Origin: Cinnamomum chago
Lineage: Eukaryota > Streptophyta > Magnoliopsida > Laurales > Lauraceae
Length of the DNA stretch: 64,000 nt
Assembly: GCA_038049695.1 (NCBI GenBank)
Contig: CP142456.1
Location: 73,059,922 to 73,123,921, forward strand
Direction of reading: 5' to 3'
Positions 21,606 through 35,701 of the stretch are shown here, piece by piece. The notes beneath the pieces were generated by a model that had not been told where the DNA came from, did not search any database, and saw nothing but the letters and a program-made list of their open reading frames with translations. Numbering within the stretch: the stretch's first letter is position 1; every line of letters begins with the position of its first letter. The translations under genes and the position numbers were made by a program.

Positions 21606-22814
21606 CCATGTACCTTCCCAATTCCCCGTTTCAGTACATGCCACGCACTAATGACTATGGTTTACCTTTCTTATTAATGACTTCTAGAAGCCATATAAAG
21701 TACCTTTATAGCTAGGCTGACACCAAGGACTTTATGTTTGTTAACCTTTTCATATTTTTTATATAAACTTTTTTCTCATGCGCGTGATTTTTTTTATGCC
21801 TGTTGCTCAATCTTATTTAAATTTTATATATGTAAATTCTTTTTCAATTCATCGTCATTGCTAAGAAATTAATGTGTTATTCAGAAATCAATGTGTTATT
21901 CCTACATTCACATATATATTGAAATAAACGTACGTTAATGGAATGATCTATATTAAACTGTTTAGGACAAAACTTGTTAGGTAAAACAAAAGTATCCCAC
22001 TTTAGATGCCTTTTGTTTTTCTGAAGATAACAATACGTACTACTAGACCATCCTTTTCTAAAATAAGTTAAAATAAAAAATATATATTTATGTGCATGTA
22101 TGTATGTATGTATGTTCAAGGGGAAGCAGTTGGCCCTCTGTTTTTCGAAAATGGATTTCAATCTATGTTTAATAAATCCACAGTAAACACACATTTACTG
22201 CTGAGAAGACATTTGAAAAACATTAAGGGGAAAATGAAAGATATTTATTGATTTAGAAATGGTTACATAGGATCCCATTGTGGAAAACTTGCCGTGCACT
22301 AACTAATAAGTATATCTTGGGTGATTATATAGAGGATGAGACATGACTGAAGTAGGAGTAAAATGGGTAAGATTTGTATTGAAGGCCTATTTTAAACTTC
22401 CATTTACTTGGCTCAAATAATCACATTCAAAGAATAAATCCAGATGAAGCTTATTAGTGTATGTTACTTGTAGATGTAGTGGTGATAACTTCAAAACAAT
22501 AAATCAAGTTAATAGAAAATAACTTGCAAAAGCACTTTTTACTTAGGGTTTATTTGTTTTCATTGAATATACATAGGAATCAATGGTCAAATGAGATTTT
22601 CAAACAAGGGTTATTAAAGAGCCAAGGGCGAAGAAAATGAGGTGTGAGGTGAAAGATGTATGGAAGCTATCTATATGGGACCCTGACTTTCATACTATAT
22701 ATTTAAATTAATGAGGGCTGGATATTCACCTTTGACATTTCATTTTTAACGACTTATATAAATATACTCTTAAAATTCTTAGGAATTCAATTACATGAAC
22801 CACACAAGCTTTTA

Positions 22815-24260
22815 GGGCCTGTTCTTTACAACAATTCATAGAGTTTTTCTCTGGAAAATTTCAAAATCTCCGACAGCTATACCCTAATGTGGAATTCCTA
22901 AATCCTCCTCTTGAATGGAACATTTGAAATTCAAGAAAAATGCATAGAGATTCCCATCATTAATTGGGAACAAATGTAACATCATATACTTAACACCATT
23001 TCGTCTCTGATAAAAAAAGATTTCTTTGATCACTCAACTAACATTCTGAATATTTTATGCCTAGAAAATGGATATTAAATGTTTCTATGCAAGATTGAGG
23101 GCCTACTCATTTAAGGATGAGTTAGAAAAAACACCACCTTAATCCAAATCAAACATGCGAGATTACAAAGATAGCAAGTGTAAACCACATAACGTACTGA
23201 GTAGAAGCACTTGATGTAACAACTCTCTCCGTTTTAATTTCTTATTAACTTCTTAGGGTAACACGAGGAGGAGTATGTTTATAATGATGCATTTTTAATA
23301 GCATTTTAGAATCTTAAATCCACAATTTCCTCTTATGTAGTGCAATGTGGTGATCATCATATCACGAGTTTTGAAAATAGCACTTATATTTTTCATTTAT
23401 AAAGATTGATTCTAATTGTGATTTTGACAATCCCATTATAATTCATAAAAGATGTTATTTGTATTATATTACATGTGCTAGACGCCGGTAGGTTAATTAA
23501 GCTAGTCTTAAAGATTTTTGAGATTTTCACAATTGATAGTGCAGTTTTTAAAGACTTGTTTCTTTGCAAGAATTTCTGACAGGAATTTAGGCTGTCTGTG
23601 AATTCCTGAATTGTAGTCGGAAATTCCATGTTCACTTGCTTGCATTCCCAGCATTTGAGGCAAGTAGTATTTTGAAATTCCAAAAAAGTGGACTTCCCAA
23701 ATGCTAGCCTTGACTCCAGCATTTACAAATTCAAGCATTCTGAGAGGCTTGTTGGAACTTCGGCTCTCCCCCAACGATTGATTTTAATCTTCTCCTCTAT
23801 TCTACTGTAACAAAATCAAGTCCAGACATCTTCTTCCTCCACCCTCCTTTCATATGTTTGCCTATTTTTCTCTTTTTTTTTTTTTTTTTTGCTGCATGCT
23901 ATTTTTTCTAGAGGGTTTTGATAGAATGGAAAGAAGAAGGGTTTTTTGGGGTCTTAATGGAATGGAATCGGTGGGTTCTCTTAGATCTGAACCGGATGGT
24001 AAGTGACAGGGGCTATTTGGTTGGATGGATGGATTGATTTGTGGCTTGTGTTGGCTGAGAGATGAAGAAATTCAAATGGATATGAAGTCGAAAATTTTTG
24101 GAGTTTAGGTAGCCTGAAATTCTCAGGGAGGAATTTTGGCCTAAAAGAAACAAGAAATTTAGGAATACCAGAATTAATAGGACTTTAAAATTCCACCATC
24201 TCAAATTCTACAGGTTCCAACATACATGAATTCTAAAAATTAATGCAAAGAAACAGGCCC
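22815..24260. mobile_element. Non-autonomous DNA transposon candidate, unit 2
   Basis: Same ends and same length (1446 bp) as in unit 1, with only a few substitutions, for instance GATAGAATGG near 23920 where unit 1 reads GATGGAATGG. Confidence 0.45.
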
Positions 24261-24652
24261 GAAAAGTTAAGCAAAGAAATAATGTGAAACTTTCCCTTGT
24301 CCTTCACCATATTTCTCTTATTTCTATTGGCTGAGTTGTTATTTCATTTTCTGGGTCCCTTTTCTTTTCCAACTTCAACGTAAAACTACTCGTGGATAGG
24401 ATCAACATCATGTCAGAATTGTTTATTACCATAGGAACATTCCATTTCACGAGGAGTACTGTCTAGAGTTTATTAGACATTCTCACCTAAAAAAAGACAA
24501 CATATTTTTTTATGTGGCTCACCTCGCTTCTCCTACATAGTTGGCACCAATCTATTTCACAATAATTTTATATGTACTTGCTAGTAAGAGTTGGAATATA
24601 AAAAGAATCGATTAATTTAAAGAAGATTGTACTTTGTGGCTAATTTTTATTG

Positions 24653-24752
24653 GATTGTTGTAGCTCAGCTAGTTAGGGTAAATGTCAGAATGCACGAGTT
24701 CAAATGAACAATTGTGTTCCGCTCAAAGGAGAAAATTCACCAGTTAATATCA
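24653..24752 (+). mobile_element. SINE-like / tRNA-derived segment, unit 2
   Basis: A box-like TAGCTCAGCTAG begins at 24661; the degenerate B box follows at the same spacing as in unit 1. Confidence 0.4.
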
Positions 24753-26880
24753 AGATAGTTATGAATTAAAAGTCGTCAGAAGTTTGGGTTTCTCTTGGAT
24801 TATTGATGGAAATTAATGAAAAAAATAAAAATAGGAAAGGAATAAAACATATTTGAAATCTTCACTCATATTGAAATATTCTTACTTTTAACGGTGTTTT
24901 TCACTTTCGTGCTGCACTTTTTGCTTAGGGGCTTGGTTTGGATAGGTGATTTTTGTGGGAGTGGTGGTCTCAGTGAAAAAAAAAATGAAAAACAAGCTTT
25001 TCCTAAATTTTAAGCAACCCTAAAAATTCTAATCTTGTAAAAGGGGCTTCAATTAAAAAGTAAAACCGAAGAACCACAAATAGCCATTAAATAGTTTATT
25101 CGTAGATTAGAAAAACTAAAAGCAAGAAAAATCACAAGACTTGGAAAGAGTAAGTTTAGATGAGTAAAATGAAGTTTGACTTAGGTGAGGAAGCTTTTGG
25201 GTGAAAAAAATAGCCACAAGTGAGGTAGGAAGGTGTCACGTCCCCAGAACCCGATTAGAGAATAAACCGGATCCTTAGAGTGAAATTTAGGACTAATTAG
25301 AATTTTTGTCCTTTAGGCCCAAGGATCATAAGTTCGCTGTGAGGATATAATATTTCAAGCCTCATGTATAATAAGAATTGCGAAATTCATACAAATCTAG
25401 GCATATGGAATATCAACAATGGATAATGACTTCATTTAATAATTAAAGTTGCACAAAAGAATAAACAAAACTAACCAAGGAGTTAATTAATTACACTGGC
25501 ACTACTCTAACACTAGAAGAAACTCGCTCATTATCTAAACCCACTTAAATATCTAAAATATAAATAATTATAATAATAATAAAATAAACGGGTCAATGGG
25601 CCTACTATTGGGCCCAACTGACCCAGTAAGGTCTTGGACCTTATAGAAAGTGGCTACCCAGATTTTTATTTTTTTCCATTTCTATTAAACATTACAGGGC
25701 TGGACGGATTGATCATTAGACATTACAATCTTTTCATTGAGCTTTCAAACCGGTACCAACGGATGGATCAAAAACTTTGACAAGGAGAAGTTGATGCTAC
25801 ACTTGGCCTGAAATCTAGCCAAACATCTTGACATCTAAAATACATACGCCAGAAATTCAAAATCAAGAAACCAGACGTCTAGAGTTGCGTTTAGATGTCA
25901 GGGGACAAGAAATCTAAAGATGATAGATGCCTAGGTTAATGTGAAGCAAAAGTTCCTTGTAGGGGATTTTATCGGAAAAACCCCCTTAAATTCGGTGGAG
26001 ACCAAAAACTAGAATGGTCATAGAGGCTCTTTTCAGTTTTTTTCTTTCTTTTATTGTATCGAGTAGCAATATTGCTGCTCCTCTGTAAATATTGCTGCTC
26101 ATTGAGTCACCTTCCTTCTTTTCTACTTTGCATGTCCACTATTCACTCATTCAACTAAGTAATGACGCACCTTGTTCTCTTAAATTATCTCCAAACTTCA
26201 AATCAAGCAATCAATACTGCAAACGACCCAAATTATTATTGAATCAAGAGCACTCGTTTAAATTAAACAAACAACCCTTTGCCCCAAACGAGGAGACTTC
26301 CAGCTCAGAGCCATAAATATTCCTTTAGTATTACTTAAATTACAAAAACAAATACCTGGGATTTAGTAGAGGAGAAACTTCTCTAGCCAGAGAACTACAC
26401 GACCAGTCTAGTTCTATGGGCCCCACATACGCCCGCATTTGATCAATGCAGCTCCATTCGCAGTCTTTAGTCCCCATGATTTAGCACCATGTGCAACTTT
26501 GTGGTCATCAAACCTTTCTTCGTCATTGGATTGAATTTCAATTTTCAAAATATCTACAGTTAAAAGACCATTAAATCTTAAGACTCTTAAATCGAGGACT
26601 ACAATTGACATTTTGCATGACCCTTATCGGTAAAAAGACCTTTCGCATCTACCTCTAATGGCACAAACGCATCCAAGTGGGCCCCACGAGCTGGACTACA
26701 AGCAGAGTATGTGGTCTGCTCGTAGGTGAAGATTTTGATCCTTTAATTAGTAGGATTGGTTTTCTGTTAAATACTTCAGAAGAAAATTGGTCTCCTCTAG
26801 CAAACAATCTCTTTTGGATTAGTAAACGGTTGCGACTGCTGAGTATTTAGGTAAAACATTCCTTTTGTGATTGAAACTAA

Positions 26881-26888
26881 TATAAATA
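26881..26888 (+). promoter_or_regulatory. TATA box of terpene synthase copy C
   Basis: TATAAATA, 181 bp after which the ATG at 27069 follows, as in copy B; the surrounding promoter reads the same. Confidence 0.5.
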
Positions 26889-27068
26889 CCAAGTTTTATA
26901 GCTAGCCAGACAGCTCAACGGCCTTAGCAAAAAACCCTTTTTGCTTGTCCTCTAGCAAACACATCCCTTTCCCACACACCTTTTAAATACCCAGCCATGC
27001 CATGCTTTGATATATTCATACACATTTTAAATCAGATTTCCTTACACACACACACACATTCTAGCAGT

Positions 27069-30000
27069 ATGGCTTCCCTAAGTTCCTCTCCTGTTGCTTC
27101 AGCCCTCCATCCCACACCTCTAAATACAAACAAAAATGGTGCTGACCGTCCATCACCATTTCATCCTTCTGTTTGGGGAGATTACTTCCTTTCTTACTCC
27201 GACGGTCACGAGGTATATATTCACACATTCTTTGTTTTGAGAAATGATCGCATGATGATGATTTTATACATGTCATGTCAACTACCGTGAGGCTCATCTT
27301 TGTTTGATCCAAGTCATTCATATCATGCAACTTCTCATGACGAGAAAGTCTCTCCAACTTTCATTCCATTAACTGGTTAATACGCAAATGTAAAGCAAAA
27401 GAGAGCTTGTTATGTTTGTGTATGTTTGTTTGTTTGTTAGATCCATTGTAGCGAAGGGATTTTTACAGTTTAGTATCTCTTAAACTTAATTTGCACATGA
27501 AAATGTTACTAAAGACATAAAAAAATGTCACCAAAGTAACTTCACTGTATTTTATCTTTTCTAATTTTTGACAGTCTTGCCCATTCTTTGATCTGTGTTT
27601 TAACTTTTGAGGCTCTTTTTACCAAAATAAATAAATAAATTTTGAGGCCCTGAAGTGATTGAAGTATTATGTTGCAAGTAGGTTAACTTGTGTGATCGGG
27701 ATTTAACCCCATCATTTATTACATTATAAGTTGTTTAGTTTGATCCCATCATATTCCTAGACCTTAAATGACCCCTCTACATTCCTGCTCAAGGAGGTTG
27801 TTTTGTTTTCCACCCCAGCCAAGGGGGCTGGGACCTACAATAGCACCTGGCACCCGCACACGTGAGAAGAAAGCCCGCACAAATGAACAGAGAGTCTGCG
27901 TACACATGGAAAGGGAGTGTAAGCAGCTGAAAAGGGGTAACTTAAAAAAGGATCGAACTTTAGGTAGCTGAATGAGATTTGGAGTTGCCAATCAAGCAAC
28001 CCCTTGTACTCAAGAAAGTTGGGTCCCAGTGCAGTTGGCTGCAGTAAAAAAAAAAAAAATCTTGTCAGGGCTGAAAAATGATAACGGGCTTTATTTTTAG
28101 AAGATAACGTCAGCCAGGTCAACACAAATCAGATGCATCTTATCCACCATTCTCCATGGGATATTTCCATCCGTCCTCAAAACATGATAGAACGTGGGGT
28201 ATTAAGCAGGCCCCACAAGGAGGCCCTCCCTTATATAGATTTGCAAAAAAGCATCACTTTTCTCATCTATCTTCCATGATAGAAATTATTATTTTTACCA
28301 ACTAATCACTTTTAATTTGCAATGGGACATGGACAGAAAATAGATGCATGGACTAGCAAGGTTGGAGAGTTGAAGGAAAAAGTGAAGAGGATGCTAATCA
28401 CATCCAAGGGATCAGTTGAAGAAACGATCATGATTGATGACATCCAACGACTTGGAGTGGCCTATCACTTTGAAAAGGAGATCAACGACGCATTGGAACA
28501 TATATATGAGGCCAATGTTGATTATGATGATCTAAAAACAGTCGCTCTTCGATTCCAATTACTGAGGCAAAAGGGCTATAACATCTCTTGTGGTAAAACT
28601 TCTTCACTATTTTATATCACTCATTCTTGGCAAACTGAACAACAAACAAAATAATTAGATATATGTGGACATTTAATTACCAAAGGTAAGTGTGTCCCGC
28701 TATGGGGCCTATCGATATTTTATCCGGTAGGTATGATACAATATGATTATTGTATCAATGGATCAACCTTAGGAAATTGAAATCATTAATTATTTGATCA
28801 TGAACTAGATGTATTCAACAAGTTCAAAGACAGTGAAGGCAATTTCAAGGAAAGTTTATGTAGTGATGTGGAGGGCCTGTTAAGTCTCTACGAAGCGGCA
28901 TTTTATGGCACACATGGAGAAGATACATTGGATGAGGCCATCTCTTTCACAGGAGGACAACTTACGTCTCTCATGACCCATCTTGATGGTCGTCTTGCAG
29001 CACAAGTAGGTCATGCGCTTGAGCTACCTATGCGCAAGCGCATTCCAAGGCTAGAAGCAAGATCTTATATCTCACTCTTCCAGCAACAGAAGCAGCCAAA
29101 TGATGTTCTCCTAGAGCTTGCAAAGTTGGATTTCAATTTGGTACAGTCAATGCATCGAATAGAGCTAAAGGAGCTGACAAGGTAAGTATCAACAAACCAC
29201 ACTTATATAGCACCAACATATATCACTTCATTTATCTTATTATATGTAAATGAGACTGAGGGGCTACTCCTAAGCAGAAAAAAAGGCTATGATGATGACC
29301 GAACAATTTGTTGGGGCTTATCTAGAAGCATGCAAATCAATTGGAGTAGGGGGTGGAAAGATCTATGCATGCATAAAGGAAGGCCCTACAATCAATACAA
29401 TCAAATTATTATAGATATAAATTTTTGGGCCCACCTAACTATGATGCATGCGTCTCGCTTGGGGGATCGAATGATCCACGCAAGGTGAGCTCATTTGTGA
29501 AATCTCATGTACTTAATCCAACATGTTCGCCCCTTGATCTGTAACCCTAAATTTAAAGATTTTAGCGGGAACAATTTTCAATTACAATCCTATGGTCCAG
29601 TCCATTCAAATCATTGTCAACCCGTGGGATCACGTGGGGCCCTAGGTGAGCCCCATTGGTTGTCTCACACCGAGAAAGTCATTCACACGAGCATTTCAAT
29701 CTGCATCGTTTTTTTTTTTCGATTACTACCTTATTCTAAATACGTCATTGATGTTAAAAGAAAACACCATTTGTAAAAACTTTGAACAAATACATATGAC
29801 ACAAATTGTGAGTCATTCTTAATTGTTGGTTTCATGTGTTAATTTGATACACTGTGCAATTTTCACAAACGTGACTCTCACGCAGCTCCAACATTCGAGT
29901 TTTAGTCAAAGCCTTTAATTTAGGGGATCCTGCTTTTATGGACAGCATCGATTAAAAATTCACACCATTCATATGTGGGGAGTCCCTTAAAAGTAAAAAG

Positions 30001-33000
30001 CCCATGACAGTACATCTATGATGCTAAAAAACGACATGGATACGGCATGTATACGCCATGGACACATCAAAGACATGAATTTTACATATAAAAAGTAAAG
30101 TTTCGGAGATGATGGCACGATTTGTAGCCCATTTTAAAAGTATTTGTGCATAAAAAATACATATTAGTTTTGGTTTTGATTGAGATCAAAGTGTTACTTG
30201 TAGACCACACAAATTTCTCATTCCAATAATAATGTGGCTTATGCTGTTATCTTCTGTAGGTGGTGGAAGGACATAGGCCTTGCAGCAAAGTACCCTTTTG
30301 CAAGAGATCGATTGGTAGAAGGCTACTTATGGACATTGGGTGTATATTTTGAACCACAATATGCCCGAGGCAGAAACATAGTTGTGAAAATGTTTAAGCT
30401 TGCGTCAATCATTGATGACATTTTTGACGTTGATGGTAGATTTGAGGATCTCAAAGTATTTACGGATTCAATCCATAGGTTTGATATTGTGCTCTTCTCT
30501 GCTGCTGGAACCAATGGAACCAAGGGGGCTGGCAGGGTGGCCCTGCCATAATTTCTGAAAAGCCCCTATTTCTTTAGAAAATCTTATAATTTTTTACAGT
30601 TGGCCCTCCAAAATTTCTGAAAATCCTTGTTTTCCCCAGAAAATTTCATAATTTTGTACATATGGACCCCTCAATATTCTAGGAAAAACCTTGTTTTTCT
30701 TTAAAAAAATTATAATTTTTTACATGTCGACCTCCAGAATTTTAAAAAAAGCTACTATTTATTTTGAAAACTACATGCATTTTTCATATGCGGGCCCCCC
30801 AAATTTCTTTCTACTTAATGGCCCCGCAATGAAGAATTCTTGGGTTCGTCCCTGCTATTTTCCTTCTCCTCCATTTGTTTTAAGCTTGAGATGTCGATGA
30901 AATAACTAGTAATAGACCATATTTTTAGGTTGCACATTGTCTGTTATCAATATGCATAAGGGGGTCATGTTTTATAAGCATAGTTCTAAAACTCATCTTG
31001 AGTTGCCCGAGTTAGGGCAAGTCGGCACAATATGAGATCAGCAAGTTAAATGAGTTACATGAGCCTGACTGACTCTGAACAAGTTATGAATGAGTTACAT
31101 GATCTACGTTACAAACCATATGCTCCCAATTCAATGTAATGCGCGCACAATCCACATTAGGAATATTTGATTCCTGATGGGTCAACTTCTTTTTATACTC
31201 ATAAGAAGTGTGTTTGCAGAGGAAGGTTGTAATTAAATATGTTTTTTGGTAGACGTTGTAACTAAATACTTAATGTTTCAGGTGGGATCTCAGTGCCATG
31301 GATCAACTTCCGGAATATATGAGGCCTTGTTTTCTTGCAGTTCTAAATACCGTCGATGAAATAGAGGAGGAACTGATGCCCGGAGTAAAGTTCTGCCGTA
31401 CTGATTACTTGAAACATGAAGTACGACGTACACGTAGAACTGGAAATTCTTTTTAGTATCTTTTTTTTTGCTCAAAATTATTTAAAGGAAAGAGCCATCC
31501 TTGATGGGCCAAGCTATCAAGTTTGGGTTCAATCTCATGCCTCTAATCATTTGATCCGTGGCCCTTAAGTTTAATGCATGATATATTAATGAAAATTTCT
31601 TGACCCTAGATCCAACGATCCATTCCATTCGCAACATTATTTGGGGTGGGGGGGTCCGTGCCTATCACCAATCCAAACCATCCATACACACGGACCCCCC
31701 TATACAAATAAATTCTCAAAAATCCCCTACCTCAAAGGGGAGTTTCTGCCCCTATCTAATAGCCAATGATGTGTTAGTATTTTAAGAAATCCACCTTTGC
31801 AGGAGAGAATTTTGGTTAGAGAATCGGATATGTGTATTTCTGATGACACGTGTCTCACTTTTATTGGGTAAAAGAAGGGCATTTTTTTAGAAAAACACCT
31901 GGGGAGTTTTGTAGCATAACTATATATATCTATATAGCAAGGCTCTCCTAAGCTAAAGCTTATGGTAAAATTTCGTAAGCTCAAGCTTGTGGGGCCCACC
32001 TTTGGTCCATCCAGATGGACCAAACACATGACCCTCTTAAATTGCACATGTCCACGAACTTTTGGTCAGATCCAAATTTACTGGACCATTGGATCGACTA
32101 GGTATCGATCCAAATGGACTGTTGACCATGAAACTTTTGGGCCCATATAGAGATGATAGAAATTACGGTTGGGAATAATTCTTTGCAGAGAGGAAGATCA
32201 CAGGGAGCCCTTAAAAACCCCCCATCCCCATCCCCATGTGGGTCCCCTAGTGGCCCCCCCCACGCACTTGAGCCTACCTTATCCTAAGCTTGAGCTTAGG
32301 AGAGCCTTGCTCATATATATATTTATATATGTATATATGGGGCCAGATCTCCTAAGTTGTAGTTTCGCTTATGCTAAGTTGAAACAATACTGGTCCCATA
32401 AATCAAAGTCGATTATCGTTGTTTTTTGCATGATGATCGTATCTAAAATCAAGATAAATCCAATCTGAACTGGATTTTCCAATTTCATCATGTAAAAAAT
32501 AGATATAATTAACTTTGATTTATGAGACAACACTATTCTAGCTTAGGATAAGCTAAGCTGCAGCTTAAGAGAGCCCTGCTCCCTCTCTCTCTATATATAT
32601 AAACACATACACACATACATACATACATATCGGGAGATGCTCCTATGAGAGCATCTCTCAACTTACTATGAGAGATAAGGTGGGGGCCCTCACATCCATA
32701 TATACTGCCAACAACTTAAATGTGAGGGCCCCCACATTTCTCTCTTATAGTAAGGTGAGAGATGCTCTCATAGGAGCATCTCCCATATATATATATATAT
32801 ATAGGGAAATATTCAAGTGAGAATTAGTTCTCACCTATTATATGAGAACTTTTTTGCGGGGCCCAACTAGCTACCCATCCAAACCTAGCAACCAATAGGG
32901 AACCCCTGGATAGTCACTAATCCCAAGGATTGGCAAACATCCGAATGGATTGAACCGTTTGATCGAGGGCAGGCTGAATATTTTCTTGAATATGAAGCCA

Positions 33001-34538
33001 TTAAACTTGTGGGCCACGGATGAACGGGTTAGGGGCATGGGTTTGGGGTCAAACTTGATAATTGGTGTGGTCTCACATAGATTTTACCATCCCCCCTGGT
33101 CCCATCCCCAAATGGGGCCCACAATTGGGCCCACAAAAAAGTTCTCACATAATATGTGAGAACAATTCACACCTAAATATTACCCATATATACATGTATA
33201 TACATACAAGCTTTCCTTATGGTCTTACAATATAAGACACCTGGTGGGTCCACTTCAGACGCCACAAATCATGGAATATGGGGCGATCAAAAGATCCAAG
33301 TGGGGCCAATCTAAATATTAGGCTTAATGTCAATCTAATACCACTAAGCCATTCATCCATGGTCCACAAGTTTAACAGCTTTATATAAGATAATTAAATT
33401 GACCCGCGATCTAACTGTTCACACCATTCGGAGAGACCTTTGTGAGTACACACACATATATACATACATACATAAGTTAAGAAATGAATGCTTTGTCATG
33501 GGCCTATTGGCGTCGTGCTGCTACTGCTTTCTATTATCTTGTGCTTGTGGTGGTATTGTAGTTTTCTCTTCTTTTTTTTTCCCTCTTATTCTTGTGATGC
33601 TTTGTCATTGGAGTTATGCCTAGCCCAATTTGTATTATTGTGGTTCTAGTTGGCTAAAGATGTGATGGTTGGATTGTATTGATCAGATGAAAGCTGTTGT
33701 CCAGGCATACTTCAAAGAAGCTCAATGGCTTAACACTAATTATGTGCCTACACTAGAAGAGTATCTTAAAATCTCCCTAGTCACAAGCGGTTATTTTTAT
33801 TTGACGGCTGCTTCCTATGTCGGTATGGGAAAAGAGGCAACTAAAGAAGCATTTGATTGGTTGAAGACCCATCCTAAGTTTATCATGGATTCATGTTTAA
33901 TTGGTCGGCTTGTGGATGATATCCAATCAAATGAGGTAAAAACCAATGCATGTTTTATCATAGTTCACCAGTGAATGTTTTATCATAGCTCTAACATTCG
34001 AGCAACCCATGTGAATATTGGGAACCATATATATGATCGATTGAGGTTCTATTTTAGGGCCTTCAAAGCTTTCGAAATCCTCGCCATTAGTCAAATTGAG
34101 ATGGATCCCAAGATTTGCATGATCAATTAGAGAGTCCAGCCATCCAAATCGATGGTCTTGAAAGTTTGCATATATTATACACACTCAGACGTCATAAACA
34201 CTCAAATGGAATAACCTATTATTTTGCATTGATGGTAATTCAAGCATGAGCAAAAGAGAGCACACGTTGCGTCTGCCATTGAGTGCTACATGAAGGAGCA
34301 TGGTGTATCGAGGCCTGAGGCTTGCCAAAAGATTCGAGAAATGGTTACATCAGCATGGAAGGACATTAACAAGTTCTGCCTCAAACCAATTCCCTTTCCA
34401 TTGTCTCTACTTTTGCGAGTGGTCAACCTTACACGTGTGATAGAAGTAATCTACCTACATGGAGATGGATACAGTGATTCCTTGGGTGAAACAAAAGAGA
34501 TGATCAGTGCAATGCTTGTAAATCCTATTCCGATGTGA
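27069..34538 (+). CDS. TPS: Terpene synthase (TPS-a, probable sesquiterpene synthase), copy C
   Basis: Exons: 27069-27212, 28337-28592, 28809-29181, 30260-30478, 31282-31420, 33687-33935, 34245-34538; all splice sites and exon lengths equal those of copy B. The encoded protein has 557 residues with all metal-binding motifs intact. By my reading it is identical to copy D and differs from copy B only at residue 482 (Ser here). A base change in intron 6 (CAGTGAATG where B and D have CAGTGCATG, near 33973) closes the intron read-through frame earlier but does not touch the coding sequence. MITE 1 in its intron 5 has a private change (AGCTTATGG) and a shorter TA run. Confidence 0.95.
30501..30855. 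mobile_element. hAT-like element with 63-bp repeats, intron 4 of copy C
   Basis: Same element and position relative to the exon 4 donor as in copy B. It reads GGGGGCTGGC near the left end where copy B reads GGGGCCTGGC, a change shared with copy D. Confidence 0.5.
31936..32311. mobile_element. MITE 1 in intron 5, copy C
   Basis: 376 bp, with the same 19-bp terminal inverted repeats; 6 bp shorter than in copy B because of a contracted internal TA run and a shorter C run. Confidence 0.8.
32339..32580. mobile_element. MITE 2 in intron 5, copy C
   Basis: 242 bp, same boundaries as in copy B. Confidence 0.7.
32632..32784. mobile_element. MITE 3 hairpin in intron 5, copy C
   Basis: 153 bp with both arms preserved; no change found against copy B. 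Confidence 0.85.
32804..33185. mobile_element. MITE 4 in intron 5, copy C
   Basis: 382 bp; the TA run before it is 2 bp longer than in copy B. Confidence 0.8.
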
Positions 34539-34730
34539 AAAATACTCTCATAACCACTATGATTATATGTTTTCATATCAATGTTCTATTACTATAGGGG
34601 AGCGTTTTACCACTTGATTATTGATGCAAAAATCATGTAAAACTATCACATATATGAAACTAGGTGGTAAAAAGCTTTGATTAATGCTTTTCATTTTTTC
34701 TACAATCTCTCTCTCCCTCTCTCTGGAATA

Positions 34731-35345
34731 TGTTAGAAATGCATATTTGTTTTTGGGAAAAATAAAAACATGGTGGTTGAGTAGAGTTCCTGAATTAAAT
34801 GTGTCGAATATCCTTTCAATTTTGTATGACAACCACTATTAAAAGTGAAAATAATTAAAACCTTAAATGAGCTCTATTATGCGCTTCCTTGAGTTAGCGG
34901 AGGTTTAAAGTACAAAATAAAGAAAAATAAAAAACCTTCAAAGCACTCTCCTTCAATGAAACAAAAAGAAATTCTGGTCCAAAATGGGTGTCGGTATGAG
35001 ATAGATCATATATACAAACTCGTTGTGAATGCTCTCAAGTCTTCGAGATGATTAACTTAAGGGTTCTCATCTCCCTTATATAGAGCAATCCCGAAGAGTC
35101 ACAACGAGCAATCCCTAAGTTTCATGGCTACCACGGACTCTACCCTTCTAGGAATCCCATATCTTCTAAACAGCATGGGATTTATGCCAAAGTGGAAGCT
35201 TGATCCTGATCCAAACTCCACAGCCAGGAGTTTGATCTTCACCTACTCTACCAGATCAAGATTTGCTAAGAGTTTATCAGCGGCAACCCTCGGGATATAT
35301 CTGGTGAGGGCCCCATGATAGTAGGGCCACATAATTTTCCTAACA
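34731..35345 (-). mobile_element. Copia-like LTR, unit 3
   Basis: 615 bp with TGTTAG/CTAACA ends; inherited broken remnant as in the other units. Confidence 0.5.
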
Positions 35346-35623
35346 ATCTCCCATTTAGCTAGAATGTAATGTATATCAAACGTGCCATCATAAATCCAAT
35401 ATACTACGGTCCCTTCATTTATCTCTAGCCTACGATAGGGCTCAATGAAGGAAAACTCATCAATTCTACTAGTGGGATCCACGAGATTGAAATCTCACCT
35501 TTGTAACCCACAGTTTAGATATACAGATAACACAATTCAATATAGTGAGGGATTGTGGAATTATGGTTCCATTCATTGATGTGATGGCCGACTAAAAACA
35601 TTTGCACCGGTTCATCGATTCTT

Positions 35624-35701
35624 ACCAATTTTGGATATCCATAAAGAGATCTAACCCGATGGACCAATTTTGGATATCCATAAAGAGATCTAACCCGATG
35701 G
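35624..35701 (+). repeat. 39-bp tandem duplication, unit 3
   Basis: Two adjacent identical 39-bp copies. Confidence 0.9.

Larger units (their letters stand above)
17593..27068. other. Intergenic region between copies B and C
   Basis: It has the same order of remnants as unit 1, listed separately here: LTR, AT-rich debris, LINE-like tail, DNA transposon candidate, SINE-like segment, promoter. An ORF of 105 residues on the minus strand at 21877-22194 covers AT-rich sequence with (TATG)n and is not believed to be a gene. Confidence 0.6.
17117..34062 (+). repeat. Tandem array unit 2 (16.95 kb)
   Basis: It lacks the 142-bp segment of unit 1 and differs from units 3 and 4 by scattered single bases. 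Private changes include a 7-bp loss near 20745 (CATGACGACC where units 3-4 read CATGACTTCCATGACC) and a lost T near 21344 (CTATGCCC). Confidence 0.97.

Noticed and set aside
21877-22194. 105-codon minus-strand ORF in units 2-4
   Set aside because: It covers AT-rich intergenic DNA with a (TATG)n run and is open only by chance; it is absent as a full ORF in unit 1.
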